In this document: positions 41,531 through 53,006 of the stretch, piece after piece
Layout of the letters: every line of letters starts with the position of its first letter
Position numbering within the stretch: position 1 is the stretch's first letter
Assembly (NCBI GenBank): GCA_025642075.2
Contig: JAODUO010000580.1
Coordinates: 172,501 to 236,500, forward strand
Direction: 5' to 3'
From: Ridgeia piscesae
Lineage: Eukaryota; Annelida; Polychaeta; Sabellida; Siboglinidae
Length of the DNA: 64,000 bases
Translations under genes and position numbers: made by a program
Notes under the pieces: generated by a model
The model's input: only the letters and a program-made list of their open reading frames with translations
What the model was told of the DNA's origin: nothing
The model's database searches: none

Positions 41531-42584
41531 GATATCAGTCTGATGTAGAACACAGTATTATGTGATGATGTAATAGTGTAGTTGTGTTCTTGTAGTCAGG
41601 GTTTTGTAATGAAATTGGATCCAAGTGAGGTCATTGTCCATTCTCCACACCACGTCTGGTCCAGTTGTTTAGTAAACAATTTCAGTCCACCTAACCATTG
41701 ACCTGATTTGACCATCTGTGTTGCATTTACACAATAAGATATGATGTGTTGACCTTTTGAACCCTTGACATAACTAGATGTTTTACTTGTGTGTGTGTGT
41801 CACTGTCAGACTGACCTCTTTATGCATAGTGGACTGGTGCAGGTTGGGTTTGTTCTAATGACTTCTAAGTTCTGCCCCTTATCAACCATGGTTTCTACTG
41901 TAAACAGTTATGGCCTTCAGTGACATACTTAATCTTGCTGACAGAATGACATTATTATGACAATGTCTTATGGGGTAGTGATTAACATAATTAAATACTA
42001 CAGCAGCACATGCTATCGGGTTAGCATGGATTACATGTCATTTCACTGCTCACCAGGGCTTTATGCAGGATAAAATTATTGCTAGTCACACATGGATGTT
42101 AACTGTTAAGCCAGTTTACAAACGTTTAAATCTGTCTGATGACCTGAAATGGACTACAAACACACACGTGACACCATTTTCACTAACTTTCAAGGCATAA
42201 CTAACAATATCTATGGTTTTGGAAGACCTTTTTTTGCTCCTTCATTTTCTTACCCGTCCACCCATATTTCTACCTGTCCATATTCGTTTTTACCCGTCCA
42301 AATGACAGGTGGACGGGTCTCTACATAAAGCTATGCTGCTCACCCCATTTCCATGTTGTAATTATATTTGTGATTTTTTTAAATCTACATTGTATAATCA
42401 AAATATCTTGATTTTGCTATGAATTCCGGTCTGTTTAATATATTTTAAAGAGAAGAGAAGATACTTGTCCCAAGATGTGCTATGTGGTACTGATACCTAG
42501 TGTACTATATATAACTTACATGGTCATACTATATTGTTGTTTGGTTTACTTTCAGAGTAGTGACACACAGCTGCGTCAACAGCC
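41531..42584. other. Upstream region of MMADHC
   Basis: AT-rich DNA. A possible 5'-UTR splice acceptor TTACTTTCAG ends at about 42555, 30 nt before the MMADHC start codon, so a non-coding first exon probably lies further upstream; its position could not be fixed. Confidence 0.4.
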
Positions 42585-42797
42585 ATGGCTACCCGGGTAA
42601 GTTCTCTCACATCTCGCTAGACATGTTGGGGCATAAACTAAGATATAACCACACTGAAGCAAAGTACATACAGTGTATAAATTAACATGTGTCATGTACG
42701 TAATTATTTTCTTCTATTTGGCTTCCTTAGCTTTTTAATAACACAACAGATTTATACATGTGGCAACTTTGCAACAACATTTTATTTTGAATCTGTT

Positions 42798-42837
<40 letters not shown>

Positions 42838-45800
42838 GAACATTTTAGTTTTTTTAATGGCATTTGGTTACCTGACAGCACTGCTGAAATAAATCTCCAC
42901 ACTACGTTATAAGTACAACTCACATGTCATTGAGTATTAATAACAATAATATATGCTTTTAGTTCCTAGACACCCACTAACAATATTATACACGTGCACA
43001 CTGCCCACACAATTACAATAATAATGCATTCAGAACACAACCAAGATCTAATCTAAGTAAGATTACAGGCTGACTTTAAGTGAACCCTTTCATCGCCACT
43101 ATGACCTGGTTAGTTGCCAGCGTAGACTGACGTTGATGTACAGCTGAATGCCTGCATGAAAAGCGTGTTCTATTTCTTCTGTTTGTAAACAAATCTGTGT
43201 GGGTAGCACGGTCTGACAGCCCCGTGTAGCATTTACCAGTCACCTCAGCAGTTCAACGGGTCAGGGGTCGTCCTCTGATAAAAGTTTAACAGGCAACAGT
43301 CCAGCCAGCTCACTGTGGTCAGTTCGAGGCTTAACGTAAACCTGTGCACGAGGTTACAGTGCGTTTGACCAGCTTACTGATGTAGGTCAGTTTCTCATGC
43401 CAGTTGGCTTAATTAGTGTGTACATACAATTATAAACATTACATTTTTAGCCATCATTTGTGTCATAAACTAAAGTGAAGATAACAAATTGAAAACAAGT
43501 CATGTTATGAAGTGTTTAGGAGACATGACATCTGTGGCTAAGGTCACATATGTTTAGATGTGTTAAACAAACTAATTTTGGCTGATGAATGGTTGTACAT
43601 GTGTTAAGTGTTAAGTAGACGTGTTTCACTTTAGGTGGGGCATACCAAAGTGCGTGTCTGACTTGTCTCATATGCCAAGGTAATTGTCTCATGTACTAAG
43701 GTGGATGTGCCGTGGTGATTATATCATTACAGTCATGTGCTAAGGTGAGTGGTGGTGCCAAGGTGGTTGTCCCATGTGCTAAGGTGGTCGTCTCATTGCA
43801 GCTGATGAGTGGTCATGCCAAGATGGTTGCTTCATGTGCTAAGGTGGTTGTCTCATTGTAGCTGATGATTTGTTTTGCCAAGGTGATTGTCCCGTGCTAA
43901 AGGTGGTTGTCTCATTACAGCTGATGAGTGGCCGTGCCAAGGTGGTTGTGTACCTGCCCAGCCTGAGAGCCGCTGTGCGTCACTTCCGTGCATTCTCCTC
44001 GTACGATGAGAGATACCCCTCGGACCACACCTTTACTGTTGACTCCGACAGTGTGCTTGGTGGTTAGTACAGTTTCGCTGATAAACCAACATGGTTATAT
44101 GACATTAAAAGGGTCCGTACGGGGCCTTGAAACTCTTGAAAAGCCTTGAATTTTATTGGACCAAAGTCAAGGCCTTGAAATCCTAGAATTTTACAAAGTA
44201 GTCTTGAAAAGTGTTGAATTTTGTTGTGGTCAGTAAAATAATTTTTGAGTTGTGTCTTGATAAGTAACAGCTGTAGGGCAATGGCGGATGGGCACAAGTA
44301 TTAGCACCATATCATTGTCCATGTCAGGAAGACAAAATGAAAATAACTTGCGTGCTCATTGGGCAATTGGCATTTCCTCTTGGATGGTGCCATTTTATTT
44401 TATTCCCAGTCGAGTAAATAAGTTAAGTCAAGTGTGATGTGTTTTGTTTCAAAAGATGGGCGATGCAAAACTTGAAGACAGTTGGCTTGAGAAAAACAGA
44501 ATATAGTACATGGATGTATTTTTTTGCAAATCGTTAACGTAATTTACTGCGATTTAAATGTTGTTAAAACAGTCTTGAATTTGCTTTTCAAAAGCTTTGA
44601 AAAGTCTTGAATTTCAAATGTCCAGAAGTGTACAGACATTGCATTAAGATCATTCTAGTATTGTTAATGATGTACGTTACCATAGTGATTAGAGCACCAG
44701 ACTGTCAAGATTTCGAGGGATTCCTGGTTCAAATCTTCCTATTGCAGTGGGCAAGTTTGATCACCCCACATTGCTCCGGTTCACCCATTGCTGTATAAAT
44801 GAGTATATACCTGGCTGTAGGCATTTGTTACTATATCAGTACAAGTGGTCGGTGTCCAGCTTAGCAAAGAAGTTCACATGGTGTTTAGTAGATCAGGTTT
44901 ACCACTCAGTATATTTTTAATCTTTACTGTTAGTCATGAAAACTATCCTATAATTGATATGAGCCTTCGAATGAAGTGTATTATCTGTCAGTAATACACA
45001 AAGTAATACAGATTATATAGTAATACACATATATGGTATATTGTAATAGACAATGTGTTGGCACATTCTAAATGCATCTCCTCCCAGACAGTCAAACACC
45101 AAGGTCGAAGCAGCTCTTTGTATATTCATTTGCTTCCTTGATTCACATTGACCCTTGTCACGGCATCTGATCTATCATTTTGCAACGTAGTCATTTTGAG
45201 AGTCACCACATTTTCATTCGGCAAATTGTTCTACCAGTCATATTTCAGGGGACACGTTGTGCTAACGTGAAATTGTGCTAACTCTACTATCGACTGCTTC
45301 CATGGTTAGCAACACCAGCAATTAAAATGGTCACAGGTACAAGTTTATGTTCAAAATAATGCAATGGTGATAAATGCTGCCTCATGTCTCTATCTAACTA
45401 GTTATTTATTACTGTCTGCATTGTTTGCCCACAGACAGCCAACGCCAGTGGCCCAACTCCCAGTTGGGTCCCCTCAACCCCCGCGACCGCCACTTCCCCC
45501 TTCCCGGCCTAGTGGGCACCGCAACACCACAGCAGCACCAGCTGGCAGCACCGCCAGTGAAGCACCACGACGTGGATCTACTGACAGCTGAACTACCAGA
45601 GGAGAGACGGATCTCCATCCTCCATCAGTACCTGCACACATCTGAGGAGGTGAGTATCTCCGTCCTCCATCAGTACCTGCACACATCTGAGGAGGTGAGT
45701 ATCTCACCCTCCATCAGTACCTGCACACGTCTGAGGAGGTGAGTATCTCCACCCTCCATCAGTACCTGCACACGTCTGAGGAGGTGAGTATCTCCATCCT

Positions 45801-48800
45801 CCATCAGTACTTGCACACATCTGAGGAGGTGAGTATCTCCATCCTCCATCAGTACCTGCACACATCTGAGGAGGTGAGTATCTCCACCCTCCACCAGTAC
45901 CTGCACACATCTGAGGAGGTGAGTATCTCCGTCCTCCATCAGTACTTCCACACATCTGAGGAGGTGAGTATCTCCATCCTCCATCAGTACCTGCACACAT
46001 CTGAGGAGGTGAGTATCTCCACCCTCCATCAGTACCTGCACACATCTGAGGAGGTGAGTATCTCCATCTTCCATCAGTATCTGCACACATCTGAGGAGGT
46101 GAGTATCTCCATCCTCCATCAGTATCTGCACACATCTGAGGAGGTGAGTATCTCCATCCTCCATCAGTATCTGCACACATCTGAGGAGGTGAGTATCTCC
46201 GTCCTCCATCAGTATCTGCACACATCTGAGGAGGTGAGTATCTCCATCCTCCATCAGTACTTGCACACATCTGAGGAGGTGAGTATCTCCGTCCTCCATC
46301 AGTACTTGCACACATCTGAGGAGGTGAGTATCTCCATCCTCCATCAGTACTTGCACACATCTGAGGAGGTGAGTATCTCCATCCTCCATCAGTACCTGCA
46401 CACATCTGAGGAGGTGAGTATCTCCATCCTCCATCAGTACCTGCACACATCTGAGGAGGTGAGTATCTCCACCCTCCATCAGTACCTGCACACATCTGAG
46501 GAGGTGAGTATCTCCACCCTCCATCAGTACCTGCACACATCTGAGGAGGTGAGTATCTCCATCCTCCATCAGTACCTGCACACATCTGAGGAGGTGAGTA
46601 TCTCCACCCTCCATCAGTACTTGCACACGTCTGAGGAGGTGAGTATCTCCACCCTCCATCAGTACCTGCACACGTCTGAGGAGGTGAGTATCTCCACCCT
46701 CCATCAGTACCTGCACACGTCTGAGGAGGTGAGTATCTCCACCCTCCATCAGTACCTGCACACGTCTGAGGAGGTGAGTATCTCCACCCTCCATCAGTAC
46801 TTGCACACGTCTGAGGAGGTGAGTATCTCCATCCTCCATCAGTACTTGCACACGTCTGAGGAGGTGAGTATCTCCACCCTCCATCAGTACTTGCACACGT
46901 CTGAGGAGGTGAGTATCTCCACCCTCCATCAGTACTTGCACACGTCTGAGGAGGTGAGTATCTCCATCCTCCATCAGTACTTGCACACATCTGAGGAGGT
47001 GAGTATCTCCACCCTCCATCAGTACCTGCACACGTCTGAGGAGGTGAGTATCTCCACCCTCCATCAGTACTGCACACGTCTGAGGAGGTGAGTATCTCCC
47101 ACCTCCATCAGTACTGCACACGTCTGAGGAGGTGAGTATCTCCATCCTCCATCAGTACCTGCACACATCTGAGGAGGTGAGTATCTCCACCCTCCATCAG
47201 TACCTGCACACGTCTGAGGAGGTGAGTATCTCCACCCTCCATCAGTACTTGCACACATCTGAGGAGGTGAGTATCTCCACCCTCCATCAGTACCTGCACA
47301 CGTCTGAGGAGGTGAGTATCTCCACCCTCCATCAGTACTTGCACACATCTGAGGAGGTGAGTATCTCCACCCTCCATCAGTACCTGCACACATCTGAGGA
47401 GGTGAGTATCTCCACCCTCCATCAGTACTGCACACGTCTGAGGAGGTGAGTATCTCCACCCTCCATCAGTACTTGCACACGTCTGAGGAGGTGAGTATCT
47501 CCATCCTCCATCAGTACCTGCACACTCTGAGGAGGTGAGTATCTCCACCCTCCATCAGTACTTGCACACTCTGAGGAGGTGAGTATCTCCATCTCCATCA
47601 GTACCTGCACACGTCTGAGGAGGTGAGTATCTCCACCCTCCATCAGTACTTGCACACGTCTGAGGAGGTGAGTATCTCCACCCTCCATCAGTACTTGCAC
47701 ACGTCTGAGGAGGTGAGTATCTCCACCCTCCATCAGTACTTGCACACGTCTGAGGAGGTGAGTATCTCCACCCTCCATCAGTACCTGCACACGTCTGAGG
47801 AGGTGAGTATCTCCATCCTCCATCAGTACTTGCACACATCTGAGGAGGTGAGTATCTCCACCCTCCATCAGTACTTGCACACGTCTGAGGAGGTGAGTAT
47901 CTCCACCCTCCATCAGTACTTCCACACATCTGAGGAGGTGAGTATCTCCACCCTCCATCAGTACCTGCACACATCTGAGGAGGTGAGTATCTCCACCCTC
48001 CATCAGTACCTGCACACGTCTGAGGAGGTGAGTATCTCCATCCTCCATCAGTACCTGCACACGTCTGAGGAGGTGAGTATCTCCACCCTCCATCAGTACC
48101 TGCACACATCTGAGGAGGTGAGTATCTCCACCCTCCATCAGTACCTGCACACATCTGAGGAGGTGAGTATCTCCATCCTCCATCAGTACTTGCACACATC
48201 TGAGGAGGTGAGTATCTCCATCCTCCATCAGTACCTGCATACGTCTGAGGAGGTGAGTTACTCCACCCTCCATCAGTACCTGCACACGTCTGAGAAGATG
48301 AGTAACTAAATTAAATAAAGAAGTTATTGCATACATGACTAAGGGAAAGAGTATAGCACTATAAGTTAGTATAACTGTACAATAAGATAAACTGAAGGAA
48401 ACAGATCTAGTGAACACCAGAAAATAAAATGTTGAGGAAGGAGCAAAACAAAACTGTGATAAACCACCACCTGCAGCAACAGACAAACTACAACTGAGTT
48501 AGTAGAAGTAATGTTACACGGCTGAGGCCAGACTGTATAATCTTAGTGCTCAGTTATACACATAGGTAAATCACTATCACTGTGTTTTCTGAAATTGTTG
48601 GATCAGAGACCATGGGTTGTAGGAGACGAATTAATGTAGAAGAGAGGCAAAGGAGACGCAATGATCAAGAGTTGCATTGCACTCATTCAGGTGTAATTGT
48701 TTACAACTAACCATTACAGTTGTGTAATGTTTACGCAATGATGTTGCTCACAGTTGGAGCAGAAGGAGCTGGAGGAGGAGGGGGGGCTCCTTGGTGAACC

Positions 48801-50176
48801 CTCGCCCTTTGATGTCCTCGAATGTGCCGCTCAACAATGTCCAGCACTGCTCAAAAAAGGTTTGTATCTGTTTATTTCTGATGGCACGCTGCCTTGGGTT
48901 TGTGGAGCTGTCATTTGTTTCTGCTGACCCTGTGACTTCTGATGTGAATTTGTGTAAGTTTCCAAAGTGTACACGATGTGTTTTAGCTTTCTATAAACAG
49001 TTTCCAGAGAAACATACCGTAAGGTATTCATCTGCCATTACCCGACGAAAGAGTACCCTATAGAAGTAGCATTATGCTGGAGTCTGCATTTCTGGGAGGA
49101 CATATGTACCATGGAATAAGTAGAGATGTTTTTTTTGGGTCAAATTCCTACAGATGACAGTGTTTTTCTGCATTTTGATATTGGATTCGGTTTGGTTGAT
49201 GATGTCAACGTGACAGGTCACTGTCTGATTCTACCAGGAATGTCAGTGTCAGATTTCAAAGTGATTTGTGTGAAACTGAGGCATTAGAATTTCACAAATT
49301 TCCCAGGGCATGTCTACCAGTTAGGGTTAAATATGCTGTGAATTTTCGATAACAGACCACTTAACATTTTATAGGAAATGAAGGAAACATTATAATGGCC
49401 GCTTATGGAAAAGTCAAGTGTGGTCTTACGGTACTATACTGTGTGTTGTGTTTGTGTGTAGACTTTCAGGAGTTGTTTCCTGACCGAGACTTCAACCAGG
49501 ACGAGGTGTCTGTGATCACCATCAGTCAGAAGACCAACAGTGACATGATCGCCTGGAGCGTCGACATGGAGGAGGAGCGAGAGGAGCTGATGGAGCACGT
49601 GAGTGGCTCAGTGGGGGAGGAAGGGGAGGCACATGTGTCTGGGAGGGAGAGAACGAAGGGAAGGGATGCATGTGATGGGAAGGAGGAGTAAATATGGAGC
49701 AACTGAGCAAGAAACTGAGGGATGAAGAAAGGGGAAGGAGGAAGGGAGCATGTGACAGTTGGAGAGGGAGGGACAGAAGCAGAAAGGAGAGAAAACAATA
49801 TGTATTGGTGGTAGGGAGGGATAGTGATACTGAAAGGAAGGCATGGGGACTCATGGTACATATGGGCAGTCGGGGAAGGGTGGAGGGACTTACATGAAAC
49901 AGTTGTGATGGGGAAAGAATGGGGGAGGAAGGGAAGTATATGAAATGTGTGTGTGCGCGCGTGTGTGTGTGCACGCGTGTGTGTGTACGTGCATGTGTGT
50001 GTATGTGCATGTGTGAGGACCGAGGAGGAACTAAGACATATAAAAACACTGATTTGTTGTCCACTAAACAACGTTGTCCACTGCAGATGTACACTGCTAC
50101 ACACGTGCAGCATTATCCATTCGTGCACGACGCACGCACACACGTACACACACGCACACACACCACACACACCACA

Positions 50177-50240
<64 letters not shown>

Positions 50241-50671
50241 CTTGTGTACTACAGCCAGTGTGTAATGCTAGGTGTTTGTTCCACAGTTTGTGAATGCGTC
50301 TCAAGAGATCTGTAACTCCCTCACAGAGGCCGGCTACTGGGCAGACTTCATCGACCCAACGTCAGGCCGACCAGTGAGTGACCGTTCTAGTGGCTCTTGT
50401 CCTTATTACAACACTTCTTACCACTTCCAGCTTCCACAGTCACAGTCCTGTACCTCCTGCAAAGGCTACCCATGGCCCTTTTACTTAACCAGTTTTATTT
50501 CGATTGTGTCCCTGACCATGTTACTTATGAGATAGAAGTCTTCTAGGTCAGATCAGTGCACCAATTTTTTTATTGTTTCCACTTGATATAATTTTGTTGT
50601 TGTTTTTGTGCATATTACTCTATGTTGTCTGAATTGTTTTCAAAATAAATCATATAATATACTTTATAAAA

Positions 50672-50721
<50 letters not shown>

Positions 50722-51225
50722 CCCCAAGCACAATATAGACGAACTTGCTAAGATGAGCGTTAAATACCGAACAGTAGCATAACATTAAACAAGATCTATA
50801 CAGAAAATAGGAAGGGAGGGAGGTAGTGAAGGGGGAACTTGAGGGAGGAAAACCAAACTTGTATGTGCAAGGAGTCAGAATCTATGCATTATACCATCGG
50901 CAATATATGAATCCTCATCAGAGCAGGAAACCAGAAAACGTATTAGCAGGATATGTAAGTGGAATGTTATCGAGAGTAATCATATGACCAGTCGAGTGTT
51001 CTCGATTTGCAGTACATCGGTGCGTACACCAACGCCACTCTGTACGAGACGGACGAACGTTATCGCAGCCTCGGGTTCACCATCGAGGACCTCGGCTGCT
51101 GTAAGGTGATCAAACATCACCTGTGGGGGACACACACCTACGTGGGGTGTCTCTTCACCAACGCACCCATGGACCACCCCATCATACAACGCATGAAACA
51201 GATGCGTCGCTTCAACGGCGAATGA
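42585..51225 (+). CDS. MMADHC: MMADHC orthologue, cobalamin trafficking protein cblD
   Basis: Seven coding exons: 42585-42596, 43921-44062, 45435-45649, 48754-48859, 49462-49598, 50287-50373 and 51013-51225 (TGA). All have GT-AG borders and the phases agree, giving 303 aa (human 296). The family protein takes processed vitamin B12 from MMACHC and directs it to methionine synthase in the cytosol and methylmalonyl-CoA mutase in mitochondria. The N-terminus ([19 protein letters not shown]) is basic and amphipathic like a mitochondrial leader. Conserved blocks are [71 protein letters not shown] and [16 protein letters not shown]. Cys262 matches the human cobalamin-coordinating Cys261. The exon 2 donor could instead be 3 nt upstream (one residue shorter). 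The borders of exons 2 and 3 are embedded in tandem duplications. No Met occurs between residues 6 and 187. Confidence 0.95.
43733..43949 (+). repeat. 60-bp tandem duplication of the MMADHC exon 2 acceptor
   Basis: The unit comprises CTCATTGCAG|CTGATGAGTGG, GCCAAGGTGGTTGT and TGTGCTAAGGTGG. Acceptor AGs fall at 43801, 43861 and 43920, exactly one unit apart (60 and 59 nt), with more degenerate units upstream to about 43640. Only the last acceptor opens the full reading frame; the two upstream copies, used in the same phase, meet stops (TAG at 43859 and TAA near 43898). Confidence 0.9.
44111..44641. mobile_element. Non-autonomous DNA-transposon-like element with CTTGAAAAG words
   Basis: The left end GGGTCCGTACGGGGCCTTGA and the right end (reverse complement CAATGTCTGTACAC) are imperfect inverted repeats. 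Both ends are rich in CTTGAAAAGTCTTGAATTT words, in opposite sense. Flanks CATTAAAA (44103-44110) and CATTAAGA (44642-44649) could be a 7/8-matching 8-bp target duplication, as for hAT elements. It lies in intron 2 of MMADHC. Confidence 0.5.
44678..44760 (+). mobile_element. tRNA-derived SINE head
   Basis: TAGTGATTAGAGCACCAGAC (A box) and CTGGTTCAAATCT (B box, about 44725-44736) have pol III promoter spacing. It resembles the minus-strand copy at 31.0 kb (shared GACTGTCAA and GGTTCAA), in MMADHC intron 2 immediately after the CTTGAAAAG element. Confidence 0.6.
45605..48300 (+). repeat. 45-bp minisatellite amplifying the MMADHC exon 3 donor, about 59 copies
   Basis: The first unit is the last 39 coding bases of exon 3 plus the first 6 bases of the intron. 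Unit elements in order are GTGAGTATCTCC, a CCTCCATCAG block, TACCTGCACACATCTGAGGAG, then GTGAGT again. Copies are 95% or more alike, with a few 1-2 nt deletions (for example near 45700, 47068, 47113, 47428, 47525 and 47570). Every unit keeps an identical GAG|GTGAGT 5' splice site. Translated in the exon 3 frame a unit reads [15 protein letters not shown]; since 45 is divisible by three and no frame in the unit closes readily, long open frames appear on both strands. They are by-products, not separate genes. Confidence 0.97.
49945..50018. repeat. (GT)n/(GC)n microsatellite in MMADHC intron 5
   Basis: Interrupted GTGTGC words, part of a purine-rich then GT-rich intron. Confidence 0.85.
50136..50238. 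repeat. (CA)n microsatellite in MMADHC intron 5
   Basis: CACACC words followed by a pure CA run. It ends about 50 nt before the exon 6 acceptor at 50286 and, with the GT tract at 49.95 kb, could pair across the intron. Confidence 0.95.
50673..50721. repeat. (TA)n microsatellite in MMADHC intron 6
   Basis: Pure alternating TA for about 48 bases between exon 6 and exon 7. Another (TA)n run lies in intron 1 at 42801-42833. Confidence 0.95.
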
Positions 51226-51428
51226 CGCACTCGACACATTAACACACATTGATCTGGTGTGCCTGGTCACGGCTCGACACAAGGCGATCAAGTATCCGAG
51301 GCTGAACTGACCGGGACAGTGCTTGTAGTCGCCAGTATTTCACTAACCATGCGTGATTGTGTAGCGTGAATACCCGAGCACTTATGTATGTACATAGGCC
51401 AGTGCAGCTGTCTGTCCTGGCTCAAAAC

Positions 51429-51434
51429 AATAAA
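51429..51434 (+). promoter_or_regulatory. MMADHC poly(A) signal
   Basis: AATAAA about 200 nt after the MMADHC stop codon, followed by TGTTTGTGT-type GT-rich sequence about 35 nt downstream. Confidence 0.65.
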
Positions 51435-51792
51435 ATAAGTCTTTGACTGCCACAACGGTGTTGTTTGTGTCATAGTTGGATCAGAGTTTGTAGAGACATG
51501 GACGGATGCTATAACTTTAGGAGTTATCTACAAGTTATTTATCTATCATATACATGATATTTTATCGTCATGTCTCGCAAGGGATGTATAATTTATTATA
51601 ATATGTGTTCTGTTACTTTAAATCATGGACATTGTTTACTACTTGTCAGCTACTGTTGGTCATCTCTTGATCTCTTAGTTTAATTTTTTTTGTCAACTAG
51701 ATAACATCAAATGATGTACTGGAACATTTTCTCTAGCCATGCAGAAATATACACCAAAGTACAGGAAGAAATGTGTATCGTACAAAAACCTA

Positions 51793-51798
51793 TTTATT
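51793..51798 (-). promoter_or_regulatory. Candidate integrin alpha poly(A) signal
   Basis: TTTATT on the plus strand gives AATAAA on the minus strand, about 1.2 kb past the integrin stop at 53007. If used, the convergent integrin and MMADHC transcripts end without overlapping. Nearer signals cannot be excluded. Confidence 0.35.
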
Positions 51799-53006
51799 AG
51801 TGACAATCATTACATGAAATACATCCACAGTAACACATTAAGTTCCATCACTATGGAATTTTCTCCTTCCATTTAATTCTACCGTGTACAACACAAATCC
51901 ATACAAAGCTGTATAAAATACGATCACATAAGATAAACTTTTTAACCGGTGATACAGATACAATGGTTTGTACTTCGTAGAAGTGCATCACATTTAAATC
52001 ACAATTCAACAAATGATCGGCTTGGCAGTGCATCACAGACGACCAGTTGTTCACATTGATACAGATGGTATACAACAGATACAATGATGTACACATGTCT
52101 GATACAGAACTGTACAACGGATACAGATAGTGTACAAAACAAACTTACAAGACTTTCTTCCTGCATGAATATCTGATCACGTCGTTCTGGAGAGATTTCA
52201 AAGGGTTACCCGCTGGTTTTTGACCAGTCGTTTAACAATGAACACCCTAGTTTTATTCAGACAAAACGAACTCAGTTAAGAATGTTACCGAGCTCTAGGG
52301 AATAGGTGCTACCTAGAAAATAACATTTAACACCATTCATTGGATTAGTACTGTACTACATGATTATGTTCACAAAACCATAACAATTTATACATGTAGA
52401 ATTAATTAACAAACCACACGTATTATTGCAGTCTTGCATTAACAATATACAAAATCTAACAAATAAATTGGTCCAGTTGCCATGACGGCACACATTACAA
52501 CAGACAAAAGTTAACTCGAATTGTTAAAGCCACTTGTCATTGTACACTGTATGCTTCCAGGTCTATTTATAGCGCTTCTTCCCAGTGCATTTCTGACTAC
52601 TGACATTAACAACTATAACACTGATTCTGCAAACAATGTTCATATCCACTTTCAATGTTCACATCCACCAATAATGCTAATATAGTCTCTAAAATGAACC
52701 ACTGAATGTACTGATTTTTACAAGAACATGAAGACAATGGTCATATCCATGCTTACATGAACCAATGTTGATAAAGTTCCCAGGCACGTTGACATAAACT
52801 AATATATATAATGGTCATACCCCAGTAGTGAGGCTGTCCACATCCATAGTCACATAAATAAAATGCATCAGTTTTCGTGTATATAATTTTATGATATTCA
52901 TGTGAATCTTGACCACTGTTGCAGAAAATGTTCTCATAAGTGTCCTTGAGCAGTTCTGGAAATTATTATATTTATGTTGTGAAGTATTGGCTGACAACCA
53001 AGCTCA

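Noticed and set aside
45605..48300. CRISPR-like regular array
   Set aside because: There are no unique spacers; units are contiguous and derive from an exon boundary in an animal gene.
45670..48486. Very long open frames on both strands over the 45-bp repeat (up to about 490 codons), looking like a repeat protein
   Set aside because: The frames follow from a stop-free 45-nt unit; they overlap MMADHC intron 3 and have no independent start context or non-repeat domain.
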